A stretch of DNA of 64,000 nt. Source: Streptomyces sp. NBS 14/10. Lineage in GTDB: Bacteria; Actinomycetota; Actinomycetes; Streptomycetales; Streptomycetaceae. Position numbers and translations under genes: made by a program. Positions 54,847-62,473 of this stretch are shown here, in pieces. How positions within the stretch are numbered: position 1 is the stretch's first letter; every line of letters starts with the position of its first letter. The DNA lies in contig NZ_NCSM01000057.1 in the NCBI RefSeq assembly GCF_002224125.1, positions 61,915 through 125,914 on the forward strand, read 5' to 3'. The notes under the pieces were generated by a model. It searched no databases and was not told where the DNA came from. It was given only the letters and a program-made list of their open reading frames with translations.

Positions 54847-55350
54847 ATGGGGACCGAAGGCTCGACCATGCTGGAGCCCGTGTGGCTGGGGCTCCCCTCG
54901 ATCGACGCTCCCGGCGTCTCCGGTTCCGCCTCCTGCTCGCTGCCCGCCCGCTTCGAAGCGGTCCAAGGAGCCCGGCGGTTCACCGGCGCCACGCTCGCAC
55001 AGTGGGAACTCCCGGAGATGTTCGACGAGGTCGCCCTGGTCGTCTCCGAGCTGGTCACCAACGCCCTGCGCCATGCCTGCCCCGGCGTCCGCCCGGACGG
55101 CCCGCCGGGTACGGAGGCCGAGGCGCAGGTGCGGCTGCACCTGATGCGCTGGCGCTCACGGCTGGTGTGCGCGGTCCGGGACCCGAGCGAGAAGAGCCCG
55201 GTGGCCGGCGAGGCCGACTTCAGCCAGGAGTCGGGAAGAGGGCTCTATCTCGTGGAGTCCTTCACCGACGACTGGGGCTGGCATCCGCTGGCCGGGACGC
55301 TGCGCGGCAAGGTCGTCTGGGCGCTGTTCCTGCTGCCGCGACCGCGATAG
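54847..55350 (+). CDS. Anti-sigma-like HATPase protein (RsbW type)
   Basis: 167 residues from ATG 54847, with AGGAG 8 bp upstream. HATPase_c_2 features: ELPEMFDEVALVVSELVTNALRHA (N-box Asn), then a degenerate G1 in RDPSEKSP and GRGLYLVESFTDDWGW as G2. These single-domain kinases bind anti-sigma antagonists or sigma factors. In Streptomyces many sit with XRE-DUF5753 and DUF397 partners. The end lies in an 18-bp-period repeat. Confidence 0.88.
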   Translation: MGTEGSTMLEPVWLGLPSIDAPGVSGSASCSLPARFEAVQGARRFTGATLAQWELPEMFDEVALVVSELVTNALRHACPGVRPDGPPGTEAEAQVRLHLMRWRSRLVCAVRDPSEKSPVAGEADFSQESGRGLYLVESFTDDWGWHPLAGTLRGKVVWALFLLPRPR

Positions 55351-55364
55351 GTGCCGCGACCGCG
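55334..55364 (+). repeat. 13-bp repeat across HATPase stop (18-bp period)
   Basis: TGCCGCGACCGCG at 55334-55346 and 55352-55364. Copy 1 precedes the TAG stop; copy 2 follows in the same frame. Confidence 0.88.
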
Positions 55365-55393
55365 CTACGCGCCAGGCGTTCCGTCCCGACCAC

Positions 55394-56545
55394 TCATAGG
55401 GGGCTGGACTTCGGCGGGGCGGCCGTCGCGTCCAGCGCATGCAGCTGGAAGAGCCGCGTCACATCGTGGGCGGTGACGATCCCCTCCAGATGGCCATGGT
55501 CGACGACCAGGATCGGCATACCGCCCCCGGGCCGCGCCCCCCGGTCCATGACCTCGTTCAGAAGATCGCCCGGCACGGCGAGCGTGCACCTGGAGAGCGG
55601 CGTGGCCACATCGCGTACCCGCTGCATCCCCCGGTTCCCGGACGGCACCGCCGCGAGGCCGCGCAGACTCACCAGCCCGCTCGGCCGGCCCTCGAAGTCG
55701 AGAACCGGCAGCACCGAATGCCGGGCCGGCGCCGCCACCTCGTCGATGAAGCGGTCCACGGTCAGCCAGTCGGCCCCGGCGGCCACCGGATGGGACATGG
55801 CATCGGCCACCCGCACCCCGCGCAGGGTCTCGGTGAGGGTGGCGTGCTGCCGCTCCGCGTTGGCGATGATCACCATGAAGAGACCGATGAGCGAGAACCA
55901 CAAACCGCCCGTGGCCCCCCGGATGAACGCCACCCAGCCGAAGGCGATCATCGCCATGCCGAAGATCTGGCCGCTGCGGCCCGCCGCCCGTTCGGCCCGC
56001 TCCCGGTCCCCCGTGCGCCACCACATCACGGCCTGCACCACCCGCCCCCCGTCCAGCGGCGCGGCGGGCAGCAGATTGAAGACACCCAGCAGCAGATTGG
56101 CCCACCCCAGCCACAGCAGCAGCGCCGCGGGTATCCCCCAGCCGATCAGACCGTGCGCCCCGATCCCCGCCCCGATCGCGGCGCCCCCGATCACCAGGCT
56201 GGTGATCGGGCCGCTGACGGCCACCAACAGCGCCACGCCCGCGGTCCGCGGCCGTCCCATCTTGGTCATGCCGCCCAGCGCCCACAGCGTCACATCCTCG
56301 ACCGAGACGCCTTTCCTGCGGGCGGTGACCGCATGCGCGGCCTCGTGCAGCAGCAGGCTCCCCATCAGCAGCGCCGCTCCGATCACGCTGGCGGCGGCGT
56401 AGACGACGTTCGAATGGCCCGGGGTCCAGGCCGGGAGCGTCTCATGGCCCAGGCCGTAGGCGAGCAGGGCCACCAGCACCGGGACGCTCCAGTGCATCCG
56501 CAGTGGCACTCCGAGAACATGTCCGACGCGCATCGACCCGTTCAT
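55394..56545 (-). CDS. Site-2 protease (M50) with CBS domains
   Basis: 383 residues. Zinc motif HEAAH in LLLHEAAHAVTARRKG (near residue 66) within a membrane helix, second motif LLPAAPLDGGRVV (Asp ligand), six helices, then two cytoplasmic CBS domains (about 240-365). Such rhomboid-like or S2P enzymes cut membrane-bound anti-sigma factors and other substrates. It lies between the HATPase gene and DUF397, downstream of DUF397 on the same strand. Confidence 0.9.
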   Translation of the reverse strand: MNGSMRVGHVLGVPLRMHWSVPVLVALLAYGLGHETLPAWTPGHSNVVYAAASVIGAALLMGSLLLHEAAHAVTARRKGVSVEDVTLWALGGMTKMGRPRTAGVALLVAVSGPITSLVIGGAAIGAGIGAHGLIGWGIPAALLLWLGWANLLLGVFNLLPAAPLDGGRVVQAVMWWRTGDRERAERAAGRSGQIFGMAMIAFGWVAFIRGATGGLWFSLIGLFMVIIANAERQHATLTETLRGVRVADAMSHPVAAGADWLTVDRFIDEVAAPARHSVLPVLDFEGRPSGLVSLRGLAAVPSGNRGMQRVRDVATPLSRCTLAVPGDLLNEVMDRGARPGGGMPILVVDHGHLEGIVTAHDVTRLFQLHALDATAAPPKSSPL

Positions 56546-56620
56546 AGCCGTATCTCCCCAGCCGTCTCATCCAGCCGGGCATCGCACCCACCTACCAGTG
56601 TCGCTCACCGCGGCGGGGCC

Positions 56621-56710
56621 GGAACGGGATGAATCAGACCGGGCCGAATCAGACTGCGACGAATCGGACCGGGATAGGCCAGGACGGTTCAGGCCGGAAC
56701 AGATCAGGCC
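56621..56710 (-). repeat. 6 x 15-bp tandem array starting at the DUF397 stop
   Basis: Units 56696-56710, 56681-56695, 56666-56680, 56651-56665, 56636-56650 and 56621-56635. On the coding strand they are GGCCTGATCTGTTCC, GGCCTGAACCGTCCT, GGCCTATCCCGGTCC, then three GATTC units. The first carries the real TGA; the second repeats TGA in frame and the third has TAT there. Confidence 0.95.
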
Positions 56711-56964
56711 AGGTCGCGCACCAAGTGGTCGAATTCGCCGCCCTTGATGCCGAGCAGCATCGCCTCGACCTCGGCCGGGGTGTAAATGAGGGCCGGGCCG
56801 TCCGGGTAGCGGGAGTTCCGTACGGCGACATGTCCGCCCGGCAGCTTGGCGAACTCCACACACGAGCCCTGGGAATTGCTGTGGCTGCTCTTCTGCCAGG
56901 CGGCCTCTTGCAGGTCCGCGGCCGCCATGCCGTTGTACGGGTGGTCGCGCACAGGGCTCTCCAC
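56704..56964 (-). CDS. DUF397 protein
   Basis: 86 residues. DUF397 signature: AWQKSSHSNSQGSCVEFAKL, then HVAVRNSRYPDGPALIYTPAEVEAML. ATG 56964 or the in-frame ATG 56928. DUF397 proteins partner with XRE-DUF5753 regulators in Streptomyces; some act as small antagonists. The upstream region holds the 16-mer shared with the HATPase promoter. Confidence 0.9.
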   Translation of the reverse strand: MESPVRDHPYNGMAAADLQEAAWQKSSHSNSQGSCVEFAKLPGGHVAVRNSRYPDGPALIYTPAEVEAMLLGIKGGEFDHLVRDLA

Positions 56965-57011
56965 TGGTTAGTGCAGCTGTCAACTGACCCGGATCATAAC
57001 GCTGTTGGGCT

Positions 57012-57083
57012 GCAAATGCATGAGCATTCGAACGAGCAAATGCATTCGCATATGCATCAGCAGATGCACGTGCACCATGTGTA
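57012..57083. repeat. 6 x 12-bp ATGCAT-rich array upstream of DUF397
   Basis: Units start GCAAATGCATGA (57012), GCATTCGAACGA, GCAAATGCATTC, GCATATGCATCA, GCAGATGCACGT and GCACCATGTGTA (to 57083). The array holds palindromes ATGCAT, GCATATGC and TGCACGTGCA (57065-57074). This is the AT-richest part of the 369-bp gap (56965-57333), which otherwise holds a terminator. Confidence 0.88.
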
Positions 57084-57159
57084 TCCAGACGATCACCCGA
57101 TGATCACCGGGAAGCGTAGGGCAACGGCGATCCGTACGGTCGACATATACGGTCGATAG
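57016..57159 (+). CDS. Possible 47-residue His/Met-rich peptide
   Basis: ATG 57016 opens MHEHSNEQMHSHMHQQ, with 12 His and 6 Met in the first 28 residues and a basic tail. It reads through the 12-bp array. No convincing ribosome-binding site is present, and the array has a regulatory explanation, so expression is doubtful. If made, it would be a candidate metal binder. Confidence 0.22.
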   Translation: MHEHSNEQMHSHMHQQMHVHHVYPDDHPMITGKRRATAIRTVDIYGR

Positions 57160-57274
57160 AGGTGACGCAGGAGACGCCCGACAGGTTCTCCCACACCTGG
57201 AAATTCTTCCGGAATTACGCATTCCGGGCATGGCATCCAAAAGCCGCCGCATACGCACGATCTCCCGGACAGCA

Positions 57275-57308
57275 AAAACCGCAGGCCAGTGGCGTGGCCT
57301 GCGGTTTT
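57275..57308 (-). terminator. Terminator hairpin downstream of GH43 gene
   Basis: AAAACCGCAGGCCA (57275-57288) pairs perfectly with TGGCCTGCGGTTTT (57295-57308), with a GTGGCG loop and T/A runs at both sides: a classical intrinsic terminator 26 bp past the stop. Confidence 0.9.
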
Positions 57309-57333
57309 CGCGCTCGTCTCGTAGCGGCGGGGG

Positions 57334-58527
57334 TCAGCGCACAGCGGCGGCCGGCGTCCCGGAGGGCTCGGCCAGGGCGGTGGACGTGGAGACGGGCGCA
57401 CCGAAGTTCGGGGTGCCGTCGGCGTTCCAGTTCACCTTCTGGGCCCGGGTGGTCCGGGTTCCGCTGCAGCCGTCCGTGGCCTTGGAGTTCGCGTGGTAGG
57501 CCATCCAGACCTCCTTCCCGTCGGGTGACGGGAAGAAGAAGTTGTGGCCGGGCCCGTAGACCCCGTTCGCGTCATTGCGCTGGAAAACCGGGTTGGCGAA
57601 CTTCTTCCACGCGCCCGCCGCCAGCGGGTCGCTTCCGGTCAGCTCCATCAGCCCCAGTTTGTAGTCGGGGGTGTCGCAGTGCGAGGCGGAGAAGGTCAGG
57701 AAGGTCCGCCCGCCGTGCTGGAGGATGGTCGGCCCCTCATTGACCCCGGAGCCCACCTTCTCCCAGCTGTAGGTGGGGCTCGCGATGCGGACGGCGCCGC
57801 CGGTCGGGGTCCATGGGTTGCTCATCCGGACCGCGTACAGGTTCTGCGTGCCGCCCTCCCAGAAGGAGTAGAGCAGGTAGAGGCGGCCGTCGGGCATGGA
57901 CAGATAGCTGCTGTCGATCATCCAGCGGTTGTCGCCGTACGGATCGACCTGGCCCTTGTACGTGTACGGGCCCAGCGGGTTGTTCCCGGCGCTCTCCAGG
58001 ACGTGGACGTGCTGGTGGTCGATGTTCGCGGAGACGCCCGCGCTGTAGGTCAGATACCAGCGCAGACCGTTGGGGCCGTTGAGGCGGTGCAGCTCGGGCG
58101 CCCAGAAGTTGCAGCAGCGGGACGCGACGGTCTCGCTGTAGATCGTCGTCGGGGCCGCGGTCTTCAGGCCGCCGAGCGTGGGCGATCTGCGCATCTCCCA
58201 GTGGGAGGCCCAGGTGGTGCCGAGGTGGTAGTAGTACCCGGCATAACGGATGATCGTCGGGTCCGCGCCGTTCTGCGTCACGATCGGGTTGGTGAACGTC
58301 CCGGCCACCACGGCGGAGTCGGCAGCGGTGGTGGGCGAGCCGGCACCGGCGGTGGGCGAGCCGGCACCGGCGGCGGGCGAATCAGCTTCGGTGGCGGGCG
58401 AATCAGCTTCGGCAGCAGCGGGCGAGTCGGCCCTGGCCGTGGGTGCGCCGCCCGTCTGAGTTAAGGCGAGGAGCGCGAGGAGAGCCGCCGCGAGGAGCGG
58501 CAGCGCTCTGGTGCGGATACGGGTCAT
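57334..58527 (-). CDS. Secreted GH43-type arabinanase-like enzyme
   Basis: 397 residues from ATG 58527. Signal peptide about residues 1-33 (ending TARA), an ADSP/GAGSP repeat linker, then a five-bladed propeller typical of GH43: general base Asp in QNGADPTIIR, FWAPE, pKa-tuning Asp in WMIDSSYL, catalytic acid Glu in VNEGPTILQ. Probably cleaves arabinan or related plant polysaccharide outside the cell. The linker is encoded by 4 x 21-bp units. Confidence 0.88.
   Translation of the reverse strand: MTRIRTRALPLLAAALLALLALTQTGGAPTARADSPAAAEADSPATEADSPAAGAGSPTAGAGSPTTAADSAVVAGTFTNPIVTQNGADPTIIRYAGYYYHLGTTWASHWEMRRSPTLGGLKTAAPTTIYSETVASRCCNFWAPELHRLNGPNGLRWYLTYSAGVSANIDHQHVHVLESAGNNPLGPYTYKGQVDPYGDNRWMIDSSYLSMPDGRLYLLYSFWEGGTQNLYAVRMSNPWTPTGGAVRIASPTYSWEKVGSGVNEGPTILQHGGRTFLTFSASHCDTPDYKLGLMELTGSDPLAAGAWKKFANPVFQRNDANGVYGPGHNFFFPSPDGKEVWMAYHANSKATDGCSGTRTTRAQKVNWNADGTPNFGAPVSTSTALAEPSGTPAAAVR
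58330..58413. repeat. 4 x 21-bp array encoding the GH43 linker
   Basis: 58330-58350 and 58351-58371 are identical; 58372-58392 and 58393-58413 form a second, near-identical pair. The pairwise similarity shows at least two duplication events. In frame. Confidence 0.95.
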
Positions 58528-58671
58528 TGACGGCTCCAAGGTTCGAGATTTCGAACACCATTCGTCACTCCGGACGGAAAGTAGGGGCGCCGCGCCTCAG
58601 GGTCAACCCCTTTCACAGCCGTGGCCTCACCTCCGCCGGTTTTGTCAGACCCCCCTGTCACACTCACCAAC

Positions 58672-60393
58672 ATGAGATGGGCGCTGGCTGAGACGGGTGA
58701 CGGGGGCGCTCGTCTCTGCCCGCTGGACCCCGCGGGGCGGGCCGCCGGTCCGATCGTCGAGGTCACGGCCGCGGCCGGGGGCGCCGTCGAGGCCGTACGG
58801 TCCCGGCCGGAGGTCGAGCGCTGGGTGTGGCGGTCGACCGCCGAGCTCTACCCGCGGCTGCTCGCCGCGGGCGTCCGCGTCGAGCGGTGCTACGACCTGG
58901 AGGCCGCCGAGGCCCTGCTGCTCGGCCACGAAGGGCGGTGCGGCGAGCCGCGTTCGCTGACCGCGGCGTGGGCGCGGCTGCGCCGGCTGCCGGTCCCCGA
59001 GGACCCGCCGGTGCGAGCTGCCGAGACACAGCCGTCGCTCTTCGAGCCCGGCCCGGTGCCGCTGCCGCCCGGCACCGACCCCCTCGACGCGCTGCTGGCG
59101 GTCTACGCCGGACAGCTGACCCGTACCGAGGCGGCCGAGCACCCCGGCCGGATGCGGCTGCTGACCGCGGCCGAGTCGGCCGGGACCCTGGTGGCGGCCG
59201 AGCTGCGCCGGGCCGGGGTGCCCTGGCGGGCCGACCGCCACCGCGAGCTGCTGGACGAACTGCTCGGCGAGCGTTACCCGGGCGGTCTGGAACCGCGGCG
59301 GCTGGCCGAGCTGGCCGACGAGGTGTCCCGCGCTTTCGGGGGCGTACGGGTGCGGCCCGATCTGCCGGCCGAGGTCCTCAAGGCGTTCGCGCGCGCGGGC
59401 ATCTCGCTCAGCTCCACCCGTGCCTGGGAGCTGCGGGACATCGACCACCCCGCCGTGGAGCCGCTGCTGCGCTACAAGAAGCTCTACCGTCTGCACACCG
59501 CGCACGGCTGGGCGTGGCTGCAGTCCTGGGTGCGGGACGGCCGCTTCCGCCCCGAGTATGTGCCCGGCGGCACGGTCTCCGGCCGCTGGACCACCAACGG
59601 CGGCGGAGCGCTGCAGATCCCCAAGGTGGTGCGGCGGGCGGTGGTCGCCGACGAGGGGTGGCGGCTGGTGGTCGCCGACGCCGACCAGATAGAGCCACGT
59701 GTCCTGGCGGCCGTCTCCCGCGATCCGGGCCTGATGGAGATAGCGGGCAGCGGGCGGGATCTGTACGCGACGCTGTCCGACCGCGCCTTCTCCGGCCGGC
59801 GCGACCAGGCCAAGCTCGCACTCCTCGGCGCGATCTACGGCCAGACCTCGGGCGACGGCCTCAAGCACCTCGCGGCCCTGCGGCGCCGCTTCCCGGCCGC
59901 CGTGGCGTACGTGGACGAGGCGGCCCGGGCCGGTGAGGAGGGGCGGCTGGTGCGCACCTGGCTGGGCCGCACCTGCCCGCCCGCCTCCGCGGGCGGCGAC
60001 CCGGCCGACGAGGCGGGCCTGCCGCGCGACCAGGACGAGGAGCCGACGTACGGCAGCACGGCCGGCGCCCGCGCCCGCGGGCGGTTCACCCGTAACTTCG
60101 TCGTCCAGGGCAGCGCCGCCGACTGGGCGGTGCTGGTGCTCGCCGCGCTGCGGCAGTCGCTGGCCGGGGCGGGGCTCCGCGCTGAGCTGGTGTTCTTCCA
60201 ACACGACGAGGTCATCGTGCACTGCCCGGCCGAGGAGGTCCCGCAGGTGCGGGAGGCGATCGCGGCGGCGGGCGAGACGGCGGGGCGGATCGCCTTCGGC
60301 GAGACGCCCGTGCGGTTCTCGCTCACCGCGGCCGCCGTGCAGTGCTACGCCGACGCCAAGGACAACCCGGACGTCGGCGAGTACGGCGAATAA
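58672..60393 (+). CDS. Short family A DNA polymerase (exonuclease/polymerase-like)
   Basis: 573 residues. The polymerase half has motif A VVADADQIEPRVLA, motif B RDQAKLALLGAIYGQTSG and motif C FFQHDEVIVH. No 5' nuclease domain. The N-terminal 180 residues occupy the 3'-5' exonuclease place, but the DEDD acidic motifs are not visible. It is a PolA paralogue found across Streptomyces; a role in repair or telomere end patching has been discussed for such enzymes (from memory). Ends in a run of tandem stops. Confidence 0.88.
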   Translation: MRWALAETGDGGARLCPLDPAGRAAGPIVEVTAAAGGAVEAVRSRPEVERWVWRSTAELYPRLLAAGVRVERCYDLEAAEALLLGHEGRCGEPRSLTAAWARLRRLPVPEDPPVRAAETQPSLFEPGPVPLPPGTDPLDALLAVYAGQLTRTEAAEHPGRMRLLTAAESAGTLVAAELRRAGVPWRADRHRELLDELLGERYPGGLEPRRLAELADEVSRAFGGVRVRPDLPAEVLKAFARAGISLSSTRAWELRDIDHPAVEPLLRYKKLYRLHTAHGWAWLQSWVRDGRFRPEYVPGGTVSGRWTTNGGGALQIPKVVRRAVVADEGWRLVVADADQIEPRVLAAVSRDPGLMEIAGSGRDLYATLSDRAFSGRRDQAKLALLGAIYGQTSGDGLKHLAALRRRFPAAVAYVDEAARAGEEGRLVRTWLGRTCPPASAGGDPADEAGLPRDQDEEPTYGSTAGARARGRFTRNFVVQGSAADWAVLVLAALRQSLAGAGLRAELVFFQHDEVIVHCPAEEVPQVREAIAAAGETAGRIAFGETPVRFSLTAAAVQCYADAKDNPDVGEYGE

Positions 60394-60457
60394 CCGGCGA
60401 GTACACCGAATAAGCCGCGTAGCCGAATACGCCGAATACGCCGAATAGGCCGGGTAA
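60374..60457 (+). repeat. Stop-rich array behind the polymerase gene
   Basis: A 20-bp unit GGCGAGTAC..CGAATAA occurs twice (60374-60413), followed by four 9-bp units (GCCGAATAC, GCCGAATAC, GCCGAATAG, GCCGGGTAA). TAA or TAG recurs five times in 84 bp. The rest of the gap to 60644 shows nothing but a GGAGACC(T/C) repeat before the next gene. Confidence 0.9.
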
Positions 60458-60644
60458 CGGGATCGGTCGGCAGCGGTGAGGGCCGTTCCTCGCCCGACCG
60501 GCGCAGCACCGCAGGCGAGGCGGGCGGTCCGGCCCACACGATGATCACAGGGCCGCCGGGCCGACGGCCCCACCACCCCGCCCGCACGGGAAACCTGACC
60601 GCACGGGAGACCCGGCCACACAGGAGACCTGCAGGAGGCCTGAC

Positions 60645-61688
60645 ATGACCATCAGCCTCGATCGGTTGCGCCGCTGCTCCATCGCCGTCGACCTCGGCGC
60701 CGCCAGGACCCGGGTCTATCTCAGGCGCACCGGCCTCGTCGTCGACGAGCCGAGCGTCGCCGCCGTGAACACCCGCACCGGGGGGCTGATCGCGGTGGGG
60801 GCGCTCGCCGAGCGGATGATGGGCCGCACCCCCGACCATATCCGGGTCGTACGGCCCGTATCCGGTGGCCGGGTCGTCGACATCGCCATGGCCCAGCGCA
60901 TGTTGCGGTTCCTCGTCGGCAACAAGGTGCGCCGGGCCTGGCGGCGCAAGCCGCTGCTGAGCGCCGCCGTGTGCGTCCCGCACGACGCGGACCCGCTGGC
61001 GGAGCGCGCCGCCGTCGAGACGCTGACCGGGCTCGGTGCCCGGCGGGTGGAGCTGGTCGACACCCTGATCGCCGCCGCCGTGGGCTGCGGTCTGCCGGTC
61101 GAACGGCCCGAGGCGACGATGATCGTGGTGTGCGGGGCGGCCACCACCCAGGTCGCGGTGTTGTCGCTGGGCTCGATCGTCGCCGCCGAGCAGGTGGCGG
61201 TCGGCGGGGAGACGATCGACCACGCCCTCGTCCAACATATGCGCAACGAGCACGCGTTGATGCTGCCGAGCCAGGCCGTCCGCCCGCTGCACCTGGCCCT
61301 GAGCCGCACCGGTGCGGCCGCGGACGACACCGAGGTGCACGGCCCCGAGGTGCACGGCCGGGACGTGGCCACCGGACTCGCCCGCTCGGTGCAGATCGAC
61401 ATCGAGGGCATCCGGGCCGTGGTGCAGACCCCGCTGACCGGAGTGCTCGACGCGGTCGGCACGGTGCTCCGCCGCTGCCCGCCCGATCTGGTCGCCGACC
61501 TCGCCGAGCGCGGCATCATGCTGGCGGGCGGCAGCGCGGGGCTCCCCGGTTTCGACGATCTCCTGCGGGAGGCGACCGGTATGCCGCTGCATATCGCCGA
61601 ACACCCCGACACCTGCGCCGTCGAGGGGCTTGGCGCCATGATCGAAGGCTCGGTGCGGCCCGTCGTCCTGGACCCCCTGGCCTCCTGA
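60645..61688 (+). CDS. MreB-like actin-fold protein
   Basis: 347 residues, with AGGAGG upstream. Phosphate-1 motif AVDLGAARTRVYL near residue 13, phosphate-2 region VVCGAATTQVAVLSLG, adenosine motif MLAGGSAGLPGFDDLL. Most like MreB/Mbl but lacking mreC or mreD neighbours. In Streptomyces, MreB-like proteins protect spore envelope. This one is a divergent paralogue whose partner is unknown. Confidence 0.85.
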   Translation: MTISLDRLRRCSIAVDLGAARTRVYLRRTGLVVDEPSVAAVNTRTGGLIAVGALAERMMGRTPDHIRVVRPVSGGRVVDIAMAQRMLRFLVGNKVRRAWRRKPLLSAAVCVPHDADPLAERAAVETLTGLGARRVELVDTLIAAAVGCGLPVERPEATMIVVCGAATTQVAVLSLGSIVAAEQVAVGGETIDHALVQHMRNEHALMLPSQAVRPLHLALSRTGAAADDTEVHGPEVHGRDVATGLARSVQIDIEGIRAVVQTPLTGVLDAVGTVLRRCPPDLVADLAERGIMLAGGSAGLPGFDDLLREATGMPLHIAEHPDTCAVEGLGAMIEGSVRPVVLDPLAS

Positions 61689-61876
61689 AGGCCACGACAG
61701 CGCAGGTGTCGGGGAGTTCGGCAGAGCCCGGCGGCCGGTGCGGAACGGCGGCGTCCGCGGCCACTTCAAGAAACTTCGCCACGAGTTGAGCGGCGCTCCC
61801 GCCCCGTCCGTAGTGATGGAGGAAGAGGCCGTCCGGGCCACACAACCCCCGGCCAACACACCGGGAGTGTCTGCTG

Positions 61877-62473
61877 ATGATGTCCAACTCGGGTTCCGTC
61901 CTGGAGGTTCTGGTGCGCGACGACGCCGCCGTGACCGATGCACATCGGTCGAGATCCCAGCGCGGTACGCCGGACGAGGAGCTGATGCGCGCGCTCTACC
62001 AGGAGCACGCCGGACCGCTGCTCGCCTTCGTACTGCGCCTGGTGGCAGGCGACCGGCACCGGGCCGAGGACGTCGTCCAGGAAACCCTCGTCCGCGCCTG
62101 GCGCAACGCCGACCAGCTCAGCAGGGCCACCGGCTCGATCCGGCCCTGGCTGGTCACCGTGGCCCGGCGGATCGTCATCGACGGACACCGCAGCCGCCAG
62201 GCCCGTCCGCAGGAAGTCGACCCCTCCCCGCTGGAGCTCATGCCCGCCGAGGACGAGATCGACCGGGCCCTGCGGCTGATGACCCTCTCGGACGCGATGC
62301 ACGACCTCAGCGACGCGCACCGCGAGGTGCTCGTCGAGACGTACTTCAAGGGCCGCACGGTCAACGAGGCGGCCCAGACGCTCGGCATACCCAGCGGGAC
62401 CGTGCGGTCCCGGGTCTTCTACGCGCTGCGCTCCATGAAGCTCGCGCTTGAGGAAAGAGGAGTGACGGCATGA
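61877..62473 (+). CDS. ECF RNA polymerase sigma factor
   Basis: 198 residues. Sigma-2 (LYQEHAGPLLAFVLRLVAGDRHRAEDVVQETLVRAWRNA in parts, near residues 40-85) and sigma-4 (LSDAHREVLVETYFKGRTVNEAAQTLGIPSGTVRSRVFYAL in parts). SigL/SigK-like pattern. Coupled by ATGA to its anti-sigma gene, so the two are made together. Confidence 0.93.
   Translation: MMSNSGSVLEVLVRDDAAVTDAHRSRSQRGTPDEELMRALYQEHAGPLLAFVLRLVAGDRHRAEDVVQETLVRAWRNADQLSRATGSIRPWLVTVARRIVIDGHRSRQARPQEVDPSPLELMPAEDEIDRALRLMTLSDAMHDLSDAHREVLVETYFKGRTVNEAAQTLGIPSGTVRSRVFYALRSMKLALEERGVTA

Noticed and set aside
57012..57083. ATGCAT array as plasmid-type iterons or a replication origin
   Set aside because: No replication initiator gene nearby, and the array is better explained by the DUF397 promoter.
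61679..61694. Short GGCCT/AGGCC hairpin at the MreB-like stop
   Set aside because: Stem of six bases only; too weak to call a terminator.
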